This document shows positions 34,125 to 43,669 of a stretch of DNA of 64,000 nucleotides, piece by piece. Within the stretch, counting starts at the first letter, position 1; the number at the start of each line of letters is the position of its first letter. Source of the DNA: Thermomicrobiales bacterium (GTDB lineage Bacteria; Chloroflexota; Chloroflexia; Thermomicrobiales; UBA6265); contig JAHBVL010000005.1 of the NCBI GenBank assembly GCA_019637585.1, positions 1 to 64,000 on the forward strand, in the 5' to 3' direction. The notes beneath the pieces were generated by a model. That model was not told the origin of the DNA. It did no database searches and saw nothing but the letters and a program-made list of their open reading frames with translations. The position numbers and the translations under genes are program-made.

Positions 34125-36068
34125 ATGTCAACAGTGGACAAGGCCATGCCCGCAACCCAGGCCGGCGGCGAATCGACCACACCCGTGGGACGGCGTGGCC
34201 TGACCCGGCTCGAACGGGGCGAGCGGCGCTTTGCGTTGCTTATGGCGCTACCCACGATCATCGCCGTTCTTGCTGTCATGGGTTATCCCTGGCTCTATTC
34301 GATCTGGCTTTCGCTCCACAACATGAACCTGCTGACCCGCCGTTGGACGTGGGTTGGGCTGGAGAACTACACCAAAGTCATCCAGGGGCAGTCGTTCCAG
34401 GACTCCATGGTCCGGACCCTCTGGTTCAGTTTCATGGTGGTGGCCGGCGGCACGATTCTCGGTCTGCTGATGGCTCTTGTTCTCAACGAGACCTTTCGGG
34501 GCCGTGGCGTCATGCGAAGTGTGATGCTGCTGCCATGGGCCATTGCTCCCGTGGTGGTCGGCAAAGTGTTCGCTCTGATCTACAGCGGGCAGTACGGCAC
34601 GTTGAACGGAATCCTCTACCAATTGGGACTCATCGATTCCTACGTCCCCTGGATGACCCAAGCGGGGCGGGCGCTCATTTTGCTCGCAATCGCGTCGATC
34701 TGGCAGAGCGCTCCACTCAGTGGGCTCCTTCTGCTGGGCGCGATGCAATCGCTGCCATCGAATCTGTTCAACGCGGCCAAAATTGATGGAGCCAGCGCAT
34801 TTCAGCGATTCCGCAAGATCACACTTCCATGGATACGGCCAACACTCCTGTTCGTCATCATTCTCAATACGATCAACGCCCTTATGACATTCGATCTCAT
34901 CTATGTGCTCACTCAGGGGGGTCCCGGCGAATCGACAACTGTTATCTCCTGGCTCGGCTACATCACGTTCTTCAACTTCTCTCGATATGGCGAGGGAGCC
35001 GCAATTCTCTACATTCTCAGTCTCATCAGCCTGCTTCTTGCCGCCGTCTATTTCGGGATCATGACCTGGAATCGATCGAAGTCGCAGGTCGATGTCTCCG
35101 AAGACGACGCCCCAATCGGAGCCAATCGCGCCAGACTGGCCGAAATCACCGGTTCGCAGCGTTTTGAGACCAAGGAGCCATTGATCCCGCCACACTGGGC
35201 AAAGAAGCTGCGCCGGGTGCTGATCTACGGGTCGGTCGTCGTCATCGCGATCTGGACGCTCTTCCCCTTCTACGTCATGATCAATGCCAGTCTGTCGACC
35301 ACCGAAGGTATTCTGGGGCAGCCTCCTGACTGGATTCCCAACCCACTGACGTGGGAAAACTACGACGCGGCGATTTTCGGCGAGCAGGTTGAAAACTCCA
35401 GCGGGCCCAGCGTCCAGGCCAAGGCGATCATTCTTTCGACAAAGAACAGCATGATCGTTGCGCTCGGCGTCACGCTGATCTGCTTGCTGATCGGCGCTCC
35501 GGCCGGATACGTCTACGCACGGTACCGAAACTTCCGGTTGCTGACCGTGTCCCTCTGGGTTCTGATGATGACGAGAATGATCCCGCCCCTGACGCTGGCC
35601 GTACCCTTCTTTATGCTCTTCCGGCGGGCGGGACTGATCGACACAAAGGTCGGCCTGATCATCGCGTTGACGAGTGTCATCCTGCCACTCATCGTCTGGA
35701 TTCTTCGCGCCTACTTCGAATCACTGCCACCGAACCTCGAGCGGGCGGCCCTCGTCGATGGATGCAGTCGCCTGCAGGCGTTTCGGCGGATTCTGCTGCC
35801 GATCGCGGTGCCTGGTCTTGTGGCGGCAGGAATCTTCGCCTTTCTCGTGGCGTGGAACGAGTTCGTCTACGCAATCTTGCTCACGAGCACGCTCAACTCC
35901 CAGACACTGCCAACTCGGGTCGCTCAATTCGTTTCGGATCAGCGAATCTACAACCCTGGGCTCCTGTTTGCGGCCGGTGTCATGGCGGTGATACCGCCCA
36001 TTCTGATCACACTCGCACTTCAGCGGTTCCTCTTGCGAGGGATGCTCTCGGGGGCAATCAAAGGCTAG
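34125..36068 (+). CDS. Fused sugar ABC permease (MalF-like and MalG-like halves in one chain)
   Basis: One protein (647 aa) holds both permeases that are normally separate. The first half has ALLMALPTIIAVLAVMGYPW, six membrane segments and the ATPase-docking motif NAAKIDGASAFQRFRKITLP. The second half begins near residue 365, after a hydrophilic linker, and has ILIYGSVVVIAIWTLFPFYV-type helices and its own docking motif RAALVDGCSRLQAFRRILLP. Both EAA motifs are intact. ATG 34125 follows AGGGAGCACC; a TTG at 34065 would place the hairpin inside the gene. A sequencing fusion is unlikely because the linker reads cleanly in one frame. Confidence 0.88.
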   Translation: MSTVDKAMPATQAGGESTTPVGRRGLTRLERGERRFALLMALPTIIAVLAVMGYPWLYSIWLSLHNMNLLTRRWTWVGLENYTKVIQGQSFQDSMVRTLWFSFMVVAGGTILGLLMALVLNETFRGRGVMRSVMLLPWAIAPVVVGKVFALIYSGQYGTLNGILYQLGLIDSYVPWMTQAGRALILLAIASIWQSAPLSGLLLLGAMQSLPSNLFNAAKIDGASAFQRFRKITLPWIRPTLLFVIILNTINALMTFDLIYVLTQGGPGESTTVISWLGYITFFNFSRYGEGAAILYILSLISLLLAAVYFGIMTWNRSKSQVDVSEDDAPIGANRARLAEITGSQRFETKEPLIPPHWAKKLRRVLIYGSVVVIAIWTLFPFYVMINASLSTTEGILGQPPDWIPNPLTWENYDAAIFGEQVENSSGPSVQAKAIILSTKNSMIVALGVTLICLLIGAPAGYVYARYRNFRLLTVSLWVLMMTRMIPPLTLAVPFFMLFRRAGLIDTKVGLIIALTSVILPLIVWILRAYFESLPPNLERAALVDGCSRLQAFRRILLPIAVPGLVAAGIFAFLVAWNEFVYAILLTSTLNSQTLPTRVAQFVSDQRIYNPGLLFAAGVMAVIPPILITLALQRFLLRGMLSGAIKG

Positions 36069-36119
36069 GACCCGGGCATGGGCTCGGCGGCCAGTTCGTC
36101 AGGAACGGAGGAAAGAACG

Positions 36120-37148
36120 GTGGCGGAACGACGGGCGAAAACAGCGGTCATTGGCGTGGGTCTGATCGGAGAGCAGCACGCGGAGGCGTATCAGTCCAAT
36201 CCACGTGCTGACCTGACGATGGTGTGCGATCTCAGCGCGGACCGGGCCAAATCAGTCGGCGAGCGGCTCGGCGTTGCCTCGACAGCGAGCCTGGCCGACA
36301 TCGCCAACAGCGATGTGGAGATCGTCAGCGTGGCCACGCCCGATCACGCCCACTACGAGTCGGTCATGGCAATGCTGGAAGCCGGCAAGCATGTGGTCGT
36401 GGAGAAACCGATCGCCACCATCACCAAAGAAGCCAAAGCGATGGTCGAGCTGGCCGAGGCGAAGAACCTGAAAATGACCGTCAATCTCGGCAACCGGTGG
36501 AATCCCAACTACCTCTCGATTCGGGATAGCGTGCAGTCCGGCGAGATCGGTGACCCGGTGATGACCTACTCCAAGACGAGCGACACCATCTGGGTGCCCA
36601 GAACCATGCTCTCCTGGGCGGGGAAATCGGGACCTCAATGGTTCCTCTTCGCTCACACCATGGACATGGTCCGCTGGATTCTCGGGCAGGAAGCGCTCGA
36701 GGTCTACGCCATCGGCCAGAAGAAGATTCTGAAGAGCGAGGGAATCGACGCCTTCGACGCCATCCAGGCGCTCGTCCGGTTCGAGAACAGCTTCGCCACA
36801 TTCGAGACGTCGTGGATCGTCCCGGAAGCCTATCCGCATATCGTGGAGTCACAGCTGACGATCAATGGCAGCACCGGCCGGCTCAACTTCGAAGGCGCGA
36901 CGCAGGGCTTCCAGATCTCGTCCGACACGGTCGGGAAGCATATGTACGCTCGCCCTTCGCTCTGGACCTATTTCAAGCTGTCGCCATCCTGGTGGGGAGC
37001 GTTGCACAACATGGTCGATTGCGTGCTCGATGGAGGCGAACCGGCCATCGCCGCCCGGGACGGGATGCAGGTGACGGCCATGATCGAGGCCGCCGAGATA
37101 TCGATCGCCGAGGGGCGTTCGGTGGAAATCGCTTCATTGCTGAACTGA
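36120..37148 (+). CDS. Gfo/Idh/MocA-family oxidoreductase
   Basis: This protein (342 aa) is an NAD(P)-dependent sugar or inositol dehydrogenase of the Gfo/Idh/MocA family. The Rossmann start is TAVIGVGLIGEQHAEAY; the motif VVVEKPIATITKEA contains the EKP used for cofactor binding and catalysis, and PQWFLFAHTMDMVRW carries the likely active His. GTG 36120 is supported by CGGAGGAAAGAACG in front; the ATG at 36078 is less good. It lies in the sugar ABC operon, so it probably acts on the imported sugar or a derivative. Confidence 0.88.
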   Translation: MAERRAKTAVIGVGLIGEQHAEAYQSNPRADLTMVCDLSADRAKSVGERLGVASTASLADIANSDVEIVSVATPDHAHYESVMAMLEAGKHVVVEKPIATITKEAKAMVELAEAKNLKMTVNLGNRWNPNYLSIRDSVQSGEIGDPVMTYSKTSDTIWVPRTMLSWAGKSGPQWFLFAHTMDMVRWILGQEALEVYAIGQKKILKSEGIDAFDAIQALVRFENSFATFETSWIVPEAYPHIVESQLTINGSTGRLNFEGATQGFQISSDTVGKHMYARPSLWTYFKLSPSWWGALHNMVDCVLDGGEPAIAARDGMQVTAMIEAAEISIAEGRSVEIASLLN

Positions 37149-37165
37149 CGAGAGGGCAGGTCGCT

Positions 37166-37238
37166 TAGCGCAACTCGGGCCTATGGCGTAATTCGGGCAT
37201 CTTGTGGCCGCGGCGTAGTTCGGGCACCTGTGGCCCGC
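37166..37238 (+). repeat. 27-bp direct repeats between dehydrogenase and ATPase genes
   Basis: Two full units, 37185-37211 and 37212-37238, begin GGCGTARTTCGGGCA and end TGTGGCC-CGC; a partial copy with GCAACTCGGGCC lies at 37166-37184. They are tandem and sit in the 113-bp gap inside an otherwise tight operon. Function unknown. Confidence 0.8.
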
Positions 37239-37261
37239 AGAGAGACGGAACGGGAGAGTCG

Positions 37262-38344
37262 ATGGCACGTGTCACCCTTCGAGAACTGAACAAGACCTTT
37301 GCCGATGTCACGGCAGTTCGAAGTCTCTCTCTGGATATCGACGACGGCGAATTCGTCACGTTGCTCGGTCCTTCCGGCTGCGGCAAGAGCACGACTCTCG
37401 CCTGTATCGCCGGTCTCGAAGACCCGACCGGAGGCGACATCCTCTTCGACGACAAAGTCGTCAACGATCTCTCACCCCGCAACCGTGACATCGCCATGGT
37501 GTTCCAGGACTACGCACTCTATCCGCACATGACCGTCTACGAGAACATGGCTTTCGGTCTGTCCCTGCGGAAGATGCCCAAGGCTGAGGCTGATGCCGCT
37601 GTGCGCCGGGTTTCGGAGTTTCTGGGGCTCGCCAAGCTCCTCGACCGCAAACCCGGCCAGCTCTCCGGTGGTCAGCGGCAGCGCGTCGCTCTTGGCCGCG
37701 CGATCGTTCGAAACCCGGCTGTCTTCCTGATGGACGAGCCGCTCTCCAATCTCGACGCGGCGCTGCGTGTTTCGACTCGTTCCGAGATCAAGCAGCTTCA
37801 ACAGGATCTGGGCACGACGACGATCTTCGTCACTCACGATCAGGAAGAGGCGATGGTGTTATCGGACCGGATCGCCATCATGCATGGAGGAGTGCTGCAG
37901 CAGTTCGACGCGCCGAAGGTGATCTACAACGAGCCGATCAATCTCTTTGTGGCCACCTTCATCGGCAGCCCGAAGATGAACATCATGACCGGTGCGGTGC
38001 AGCAAACTGGCAACGGCCGGGTCATTCTTCCGGCGGGCGACGCGATTGCCGTGCCCGTTCCGGACTCGCTCCCCACCCCGGCATCCGGCACGCTGACGGC
38101 TGGCGTTCGCCCCGAGCATGTGCGCTTGTCGCGCGACGGCGAGGGACTGGCTAAGGGCGCGATCACACTCGTCGAGCCAGTCGGCGCCGTCACCTATGTC
38201 GATGTCTCGCTGGGTACGTCGCACCTCAAAACCAGCACCGACCCCGCTCTGGATTTCCAGCCCGGAGAGACCGTATCCGTCGATTTCACCCCGGGGCGGA
38301 CGCTGTACTTCGATCCCGAATCGGGTGAACGGGTCACCGCCTAG
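37262..38344 (+). CDS. ABC transporter ATP-binding protein, UgpC/MsmK type
   Basis: This ATPase (360 aa) energises carbohydrate import. Walker A is GPSGCGKST, the signature LSGGQRQRVALGRAI, Walker B FLMDEPLSNLD and the switch VTHDQEEAM. The C-terminal 130 residues form the OB-type regulatory domain typical of UgpC and MsmK (SPKMNIMTGAV, GVRPEHVRLS). ATG 37262 follows CGGGAGAGTCG. Such ATPases can serve several importers, so it may also drive the second system near the end of the window, which shows no ATPase here. Confidence 0.92.
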   Translation: MARVTLRELNKTFADVTAVRSLSLDIDDGEFVTLLGPSGCGKSTTLACIAGLEDPTGGDILFDDKVVNDLSPRNRDIAMVFQDYALYPHMTVYENMAFGLSLRKMPKAEADAAVRRVSEFLGLAKLLDRKPGQLSGGQRQRVALGRAIVRNPAVFLMDEPLSNLDAALRVSTRSEIKQLQQDLGTTTIFVTHDQEEAMVLSDRIAIMHGGVLQQFDAPKVIYNEPINLFVATFIGSPKMNIMTGAVQQTGNGRVILPAGDAIAVPVPDSLPTPASGTLTAGVRPEHVRLSRDGEGLAKGAITLVEPVGAVTYVDVSLGTSHLKTSTDPALDFQPGETVSVDFTPGRTLYFDPESGERVTA

Positions 38345-38662
38345 CTAGGGACTGATGACCCCAGTCCAGTCAACGCGCTCTGGGTGCTGAGCTTTATGCA
38401 GAATTCGGATGATGCGAAGGACGCTATCGTCAAATCGAAAATAGACAATATGCTGCTCGATTGGCAGTGAGAAGAGTCCGGGAGAAACCTCATCGCGACG
38501 GGTGCCTCTTCCCGGAAATCTCGCGAGGAGCTCCATTCCGGCATTCAACTTCTCGCTGTAGGCCACTTGCTGACCCTCACCCCAAGTATCCAACGTGTAG
38601 GACAGCAGTTCTTCGAGATCGTTGACAGCATCCGAGCTGAATCTCAGCTCACGGTTTGACAT
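38345..38662 (-). CDS. parE: ParE/RelE-type toxin
   Basis: This protein (105 aa) has the RelE/ParE fold: LRFSSDAVNDLEELLSYTLD, FPGRGTRRDEVSPGLFSLPI, then QHIVYFRFDD and LRIIRILHKAQHP, the usual C-terminal strands. ParE members poison gyrase and RelE members cut mRNA; which one this is cannot be told. It overlaps the antitoxin gene by 14 bp, a normal layout for such pairs. It is convergent with the UgpC-type gene, whose stop is adjacent. Confidence 0.87.
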   Translation of the reverse strand: MSNRELRFSSDAVNDLEELLSYTLDTWGEGQQVAYSEKLNAGMELLARFPGRGTRRDEVSPGLFSLPIEQHIVYFRFDDSVLRIIRILHKAQHPERVDWTGVISP

Positions 38663-38927
38663 GATCGGAAACCGGCAAACCCAGCCGGGAGCGTTCGCGA
38701 GCTCTCTCCAGAATCTCGTGCATGGAGTTTTCCGTCCAAACGTAGTAGTCGCCCCGCTTGTATGCCTCGTCCCCCTCCGCGATCAGCTCTCTCAGCCGCT
38801 CGAATTTCTGCTGGTCAGACAAGAGCGCCACTGCCTGAGCCACAACGGCATTGGCATCCTCGAACTGCCCTGACTCCACGAGCTGGCGGATTTGCTCTTC
38901 AGTTTCTGGAAGAAGCTTGACACTCAT
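38649..38927 (-). CDS. parD: ParD-type antitoxin
   Basis: This protein (92 aa) is the antitoxin of the pair. It has a short ribbon-helix-helix-like N-terminus (MSVKLLPETEEQIRQLVESG), QFEDANAVVAQAVALLSDQQ as the typical linker helix and an extended C-terminal tail that should wrap the toxin. ATG 38927 follows GGAGGCCACC. A longer in-frame start at 38972 would reach into the heptamer array. It probably represses the operon; no operator was recognised. Confidence 0.85.
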   Translation of the reverse strand: MSVKLLPETEEQIRQLVESGQFEDANAVVAQAVALLSDQQKFERLRELIAEGDEAYKRGDYYVWTENSMHEILERARERSRLGLPVSDHVKP

Positions 38928-38968
38928 GGTGGCCTCCGTTCGTGAACATCCCAATTCTACGTCCGCAG

Positions 38969-39003
38969 TCAACCATGCCCTATGTCCTATGCACTATGCC
39001 CCG
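38969..39003 (-). repeat. Short heptanucleotide array at the end of the GMC gene
   Basis: Five 7-base units (TCAACCA, TGCCCTA, TGTCCTA, TGCACTA, TGCCCCG) run from 38969 to 39003. They belong to the same family as the arrays at 31574 and 31751. The array overlaps the last codons and stop of the GMC oxidoreductase gene and lies in front of parD. Confidence 0.7.
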
Positions 39004-40549
39004 AGCCCCTCATCTCATCCGCCATCTTCTCAGCCATCATGATCGTCGTGAAGTTGGTGTTGGCCCGGGGGTTGTCGGGCATGGCGGAGGCGTCGATAAC
39101 GCGCAGATTCTCGACGCCGATCACCCGGCAGGAGGGATCAACGACGCTGCGAGGATCATCGGCGGCACCCATGCGGCAGGTCGATGTCGGATGTTGCGCA
39201 TCATGAATCTCGTGCAGGAGCAGATGATCGATTTCGGCATCGCTTGGCAGCGTTGTCAGCGTTTCGCCGGTGACCGAACCGTAGACCCGCTCCGCGATGC
39301 GCTGAACGGCATCGTGCTGGGCGATCTCGAAGAGCCGTTTGAACCCGTCGCGCATGCGGATCAGGTCGCGCTCGTCGCTCAGCATCTCCAGCTCGATGAC
39401 CGGGTGGACGTGGGGATCGGGTGATTCCAGCTCCAGGTGACCCCTGGAGTAGGTCTGGAACGTATCGACGATCAGTTTGCCCACGCCGCGGCCAGCGTCA
39501 TCCATCGTCCAGATGTTCATCGAGATGATGATCATGTCGTTGGCGCCGGCGCCAGTCATCCCTGACGAATAGCGAAGACAGCAGTTCGTGTGCCGGAAAC
39601 CGATATCCTGGACCTGATGTTCCGGTTTGATCGCTACATCGATCCAGACCCCGCCATGTTCGACCAGGTTCTCCCCGACCGGCAGATCGGCGACGACATC
39701 AATGCCAAAGGCCCGTAGCTCACTTGCTTTCCCGACGCCGGACCGCATGAGAATCGGTGGTGTATGGATAGCGCCGGCGCTCAGGATCACCTCCCGGGCG
39801 CTGATCTCCTCGACCTGACCATCGGCAATCGCGCGGACACCGATCGCTTTCTTTCCTTCGAAGTTCACCCGATCGACGGTGACGCCGCTACGAATCGTCA
39901 GGTTGGGCCGGGAGCGGGCAGGTTCCAGGTATGCGTCGTTGACCGAAACCCGCTCCCCATCGGTACTGCAGATCGGGTAGGGCGAGACACCGGTCGAGCG
40001 GGGCGCATTGACATCTGCCGCCCAGGGATAGCCGAGATCGATTCCCGCTTCGCGCAGCGCTTTGTCCACCGGTCCCCACGTGTCGACCGGGGCTCGATAC
40101 ACCGGCAGCGGGCCGTCGGCGCCGTGGTAGGGCTTGTCCCCAAAGTCGACGTCATCCTCGAGCTTGTTGAAATAGGGCAGGACTTCGTCCCATCCCCAGC
40201 CGGTGCATCCCCAGGCAGCCCAGTCGTCGAAATCCTCGGGCACGCCTCGAATGGCGATCTGGCCATTCATCGTCATGCTGCCGCCGACCCCCCGGCCGCG
40301 CCAATAGACCCGCGGTTCCTGATATCTGTTGGCCCGGGCCATCAGATCGTCATACCGGTAATCGGCGAACTCGGGCATCAGAATGATGCCGAAAGGATTG
40401 GGCGACAACATCTCGACCGGCCGCTCGTTCTTTCGGTAGTCCGGTCCCGCTTCGAGAAGGAGCACGGTCGTCCCAGAGTCTTCCGAGAGGCGGGCGGCAA
40501 TCACGGCTCCCGCTGAACCTGCGCCGACGATCACATAGTCGTATGTCAT
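38987..40549 (-). CDS. GMC-family oxidoreductase (choline-dehydrogenase-like)
   Basis: This FAD enzyme (520 aa) oxidises an alcohol group. The Rossmann start is YVIVGAGSAGAVIAARLSED, the first signature RGRGVGGSMTMNGQIAIRG, the second EVILSAGAIHTPPILMRSGV, and the C-terminal substrate region STCRMGAADD followed by NTNFTTIMMAEKMAD. Length is normal. The substrate is unknown; choline, glucose and polyalkoxyalcohols are handled by relatives. The last few residues are encoded in the heptamer array. Confidence 0.88.
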   Translation of the reverse strand: MTYDYVIVGAGSAGAVIAARLSEDSGTTVLLLEAGPDYRKNERPVEMLSPNPFGIILMPEFADYRYDDLMARANRYQEPRVYWRGRGVGGSMTMNGQIAIRGVPEDFDDWAAWGCTGWGWDEVLPYFNKLEDDVDFGDKPYHGADGPLPVYRAPVDTWGPVDKALREAGIDLGYPWAADVNAPRSTGVSPYPICSTDGERVSVNDAYLEPARSRPNLTIRSGVTVDRVNFEGKKAIGVRAIADGQVEEISAREVILSAGAIHTPPILMRSGVGKASELRAFGIDVVADLPVGENLVEHGGVWIDVAIKPEHQVQDIGFRHTNCCLRYSSGMTGAGANDMIIISMNIWTMDDAGRGVGKLIVDTFQTYSRGHLELESPDPHVHPVIELEMLSDERDLIRMRDGFKRLFEIAQHDAVQRIAERVYGSVTGETLTTLPSDAEIDHLLLHEIHDAQHPTSTCRMGAADDPRSVVDPSCRVIGVENLRVIDASAMPDNPRANTNFTTIMMAEKMADEMRGSGHSA

Positions 40550-40710
40550 ATCGCCCTCCTCGTAGAACTGGTCGCTGCCTGATATGGATTCGCGTCATTC
40601 TCCCTGATTCGATATCGATTTGCTCGGACGAAACCATCCACCCACGCAAGCCGTTTGAACGAACAGCAAGGGTGGCGCGTGGTACCATCGCCACGGCTGA
40701 GGTCAATCTC

Positions 40711-43281
40711 GTGATACCGTCGGCCTTCCCCCGCTCAACCGAGGATGTGGACGTTTTTCGCGTGAGTCAGGGCAGCTTCTCCCGTACATTCATTCCAGGA
40801 CGCCCAACCGCTCCGCTCAATCCGCGGATTCGGACGAATCGCCGTTCGCGCAATGGGAAAAAGCTGCCGCCGCACCTGCTGCCCGGTACATCACGACATC
40901 GCCTCCGGGGCGGCAGCCGGCAACGCAGCGGATTCCTCATCGTCGGCGGCCTCATCTTTCTTGGCCTCTTTGTCACAGTGATGCTGTCGATCGTGGTTTC
41001 CACGGTGGCCGGAACCGCCGCCACCGTGGAGGCCTACCGTCAAGTCAATGCCGATCTGCCCAACGCCGCGGCGGTCACCACCAGCACCTTCCAGACCTCC
41101 CGCATCTACGACCGCAATGGCGTCCTTCTCCAGGAAATCGAGGCGCCGGACAGCGGCTGGCGAACCTTTGTCACCCTCGATCAAATCAGTCCATACCTGA
41201 TCGATGCAACGATCGCTGCCGAAGACGCGACCTTCTGGTCGCATTTCGGCGTCGAACCGATGGCGATCGTGCGTGGCGCGCTGATCAATGCCAGCGGCTC
41301 CGGTTCGTCGGGCGGTTCGACGATCACCCAGCAGCTGGCGCGTGGGCTCTATCCCGAACAAATCGGCTTCGATATCTCTGTCACGCGCAAATTCAAGGAA
41401 GCGATGGCGGCTATCGAGCTGGACCGGCAATTTTCCAAGCAGGACATCCTGACGATGTACCTGAACCAGATCTTCTACGGGCAGCGCTCGTATGGGATCG
41501 AAGCGGCGTCGCAGACCTATTTCCAGAAGCACGCCAGCGAGCTGACGCTGGCCGAAGCGTCGCTGCTGGCGGGATTGCCGCAAATGCCGTCGTACTACGA
41601 TCCGACAATTCGCCTCGATCAGGCCAAGATTCGCCAGCAGTACGTGCTCGATCAGATGGTCAAGCTCGACTACATCACCCGGGCGGAAGCCGATGCCGCG
41701 CGGGCTGAACCGCTCACCCCCACCACGCGCACCAGTGAGATCAAAGCGGCGCCGCACTTCACCGAATATGCCAAGGACTATCTCCGCCAGCACTACGGCT
41801 CAGACATTCTCGTCACCGGCGGTATCGAGGTCTACACGACGATCGACGTCGAGCTACAAGCAGCCGCCGAGGCGATCGTCAAGGAAAACATGCCGTTCCT
41901 CAACGCCTACCGGCGCAACAACGCCGCGATGGTGGCCATGGTGCCGTACACCGGGGAAGTGCTGGCCATGGTCGGCTCCGCCGATTTCAACGACGCCTCG
42001 ATCGGTGGTCAGATCAACTATGCGCGAGCCAACCTGCAAACCGGTTCGTCGATCAAGCCGGTGGTCTACGCCGCGGCATTCCAGAACGGGTGGAATCCGG
42101 GCACGGTGGTGATGGACATCACCCTCAGGGAACCGACGCCGGGAGCGCCTGAGCCCTACTACGAACCGAACAACTATTCCGGACGGTTCTACGGCGCGGT
42201 CACCGTCCGTGACGCACTGGCGAACTCCCTGAACATCCCGGCGGTGAAAGCGGGGCGATTCGCCGGCATCGACGAGGTCTACGATCTCTACCGGCGGATG
42301 GGCATCCAGACAGGCATGACCGAAGGGTGGGAGAACTACGGCCTCTCGCTGTCACTGGGTTCCGCCGAGGTGCCACTCCTCGAGCACACGAATGTCTACG
42401 CCACCTTTGCCAACAACGGGAAGTACGTTCCGGCCACGCCGATTCTGAAAATCACCGACGCCAATGGCAACATCCTCTACGAGCTCGACCGGGAGAAGAC
42501 GCTTTCCGAAGCCGACCAGGCGTTGAAGGCCGAATACGCCTATCAGATCACCTCGATCCTGACCGACAACGAAGCCAGATCGATGGTCTTCGGCCGCGGC
42601 AATCTTTTCGAGAACACCGGCGACCGTCTGGGCCGGCCAGTCGCGGCGAAATCAGGCACAACCGATAGCTGGAAAGACATCTGGACCATGGGCTACACGA
42701 CCGACCTCGCGGTCGGGGTGTGGACAGGACAAACCTCGCAAACCGGCAGCGCCGAAATCGAGCTGCCTGTGCTCGACGGCATCCAGGGAGCCGGACCGAT
42801 CTGGCAGGAGATGATGGAGCTGATGCACAGCGATCCCCGCTGGGCCTCCTATCTCTATGGACCCAATGGCCAGCCTCTGCCCGAACAATTCCAGCAACCG
42901 TCAGGGTTGAGCTCGGGAAGCGTCTGCAGCGCAACCGGGCACCAGGCGAGCAACAGCGGCAGCAACCACACTGAGCTCCTCGTGCAGGGCGAGGGCCCGG
43001 CGCTCTCCTGCAATCAGCTTTCCGCGCTCGAACGCAAAGAGCTCGAGCTGGCGTTGGAAGACATCCGGAAAAACAGTGGCAAGTACTCCGAAGGCGCCAT
43101 CGACAGCATCCGCCGCTACGCCAGCGCCGTCGGAGCCTCATCCAGCAGCGTCGACTTCGATGACGACGATGACGATGGCGAATCTGTGCAGATCCAGCCA
43201 GTCAACGGGGGCGATGCTGAGGAAGATGAAGGCGACTTCGACAGCGGAGGCAATTCCCCGCCAATCGAATCCAGGGACTAG
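40711..43281 (+). CDS. Class A penicillin-binding protein (transglycosylase and transpeptidase)
   Basis: This bifunctional peptidoglycan synthase (856 aa) has a basic N-terminus, one membrane helix (GFLIVGGLIFLGLFVTVML), a GT51 domain with EDATFWSHFGVEP and GGSTITQQLARGLYP, and a transpeptidase domain with SSIKPV (SxxK), the SLN of ANSLNIPAVK (SxN) and AAKSGTTDSW (KTG-type). The tail is acidic with a run of Asp (residues about 805-815). The start is uncertain: GTG 40711 has GAGG upstream, and GTG 40747 or 40762 are shorter options. It is divergent from the GMC gene. Confidence 0.9.
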   Translation: MIPSAFPRSTEDVDVFRVSQGSFSRTFIPGRPTAPLNPRIRTNRRSRNGKKLPPHLLPGTSRHRLRGGSRQRSGFLIVGGLIFLGLFVTVMLSIVVSTVAGTAATVEAYRQVNADLPNAAAVTTSTFQTSRIYDRNGVLLQEIEAPDSGWRTFVTLDQISPYLIDATIAAEDATFWSHFGVEPMAIVRGALINASGSGSSGGSTITQQLARGLYPEQIGFDISVTRKFKEAMAAIELDRQFSKQDILTMYLNQIFYGQRSYGIEAASQTYFQKHASELTLAEASLLAGLPQMPSYYDPTIRLDQAKIRQQYVLDQMVKLDYITRAEADAARAEPLTPTTRTSEIKAAPHFTEYAKDYLRQHYGSDILVTGGIEVYTTIDVELQAAAEAIVKENMPFLNAYRRNNAAMVAMVPYTGEVLAMVGSADFNDASIGGQINYARANLQTGSSIKPVVYAAAFQNGWNPGTVVMDITLREPTPGAPEPYYEPNNYSGRFYGAVTVRDALANSLNIPAVKAGRFAGIDEVYDLYRRMGIQTGMTEGWENYGLSLSLGSAEVPLLEHTNVYATFANNGKYVPATPILKITDANGNILYELDREKTLSEADQALKAEYAYQITSILTDNEARSMVFGRGNLFENTGDRLGRPVAAKSGTTDSWKDIWTMGYTTDLAVGVWTGQTSQTGSAEIELPVLDGIQGAGPIWQEMMELMHSDPRWASYLYGPNGQPLPEQFQQPSGLSSGSVCSATGHQASNSGSNHTELLVQGEGPALSCNQLSALERKELELALEDIRKNSGKYSEGAIDSIRRYASAVGASSSSVDFDDDDDDGESVQIQPVNGGDAEEDEGDFDSGGNSPPIESRD

Positions 43282-43499
43282 TCGCCGACCAGGAGCACGA
43301 CCTCGTTGCCCCCTTCCGCCACTCCTCGCAGCGACGTGGAGAGATCGCGCGCCTGATCGCCACTCATGCTGAAGCTGACCAGAGGAGGACCATCGGCCGG
43401 TCCGAAATCGAGACGAATCTCGCCGGTCTGGGAGGTACGAATCACCACCGCGCCAATCACGCGGATCGTTTCCTCGCCATCATTGATCTCGAGCCGCAT
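43278..43499 (-). CDS. Small conserved-looking protein, function unknown
   Basis: This protein (73 aa) has an alternating hydrophobic pattern (MRLEINDGEETIRVIGAVVI) that suggests a small all-beta fold with one C-terminal helix (GDQARDLSTSLRGVAEGGNE). ATG 43499 follows GGAGGGGACTAC, a good ribosome site. Its stop overlaps the penicillin-binding protein stop by 4 bp in convergent arrangement. No family recognised. Confidence 0.6.
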   Translation of the reverse strand: MRLEINDGEETIRVIGAVVIRTSQTGEIRLDFGPADGPPLVSFSMSGDQARDLSTSLRGVAEGGNEVVLLVGD

Positions 43500-43669
43500 G
43501 TAGTCCCCTCCACACACAACGACAGGCCAGCACGTCCAAAGTATGCATGTTGCTCGTGGATCACCGGTCGTTTATCTGACCAGTGCATTCCGTGCGTCCA
43601 AATCCCTGCGCGGAACGTATGCCAGAGAGACACCTGTTGTCGGCGCACGTTGACAATCGAGGGAAGGAT

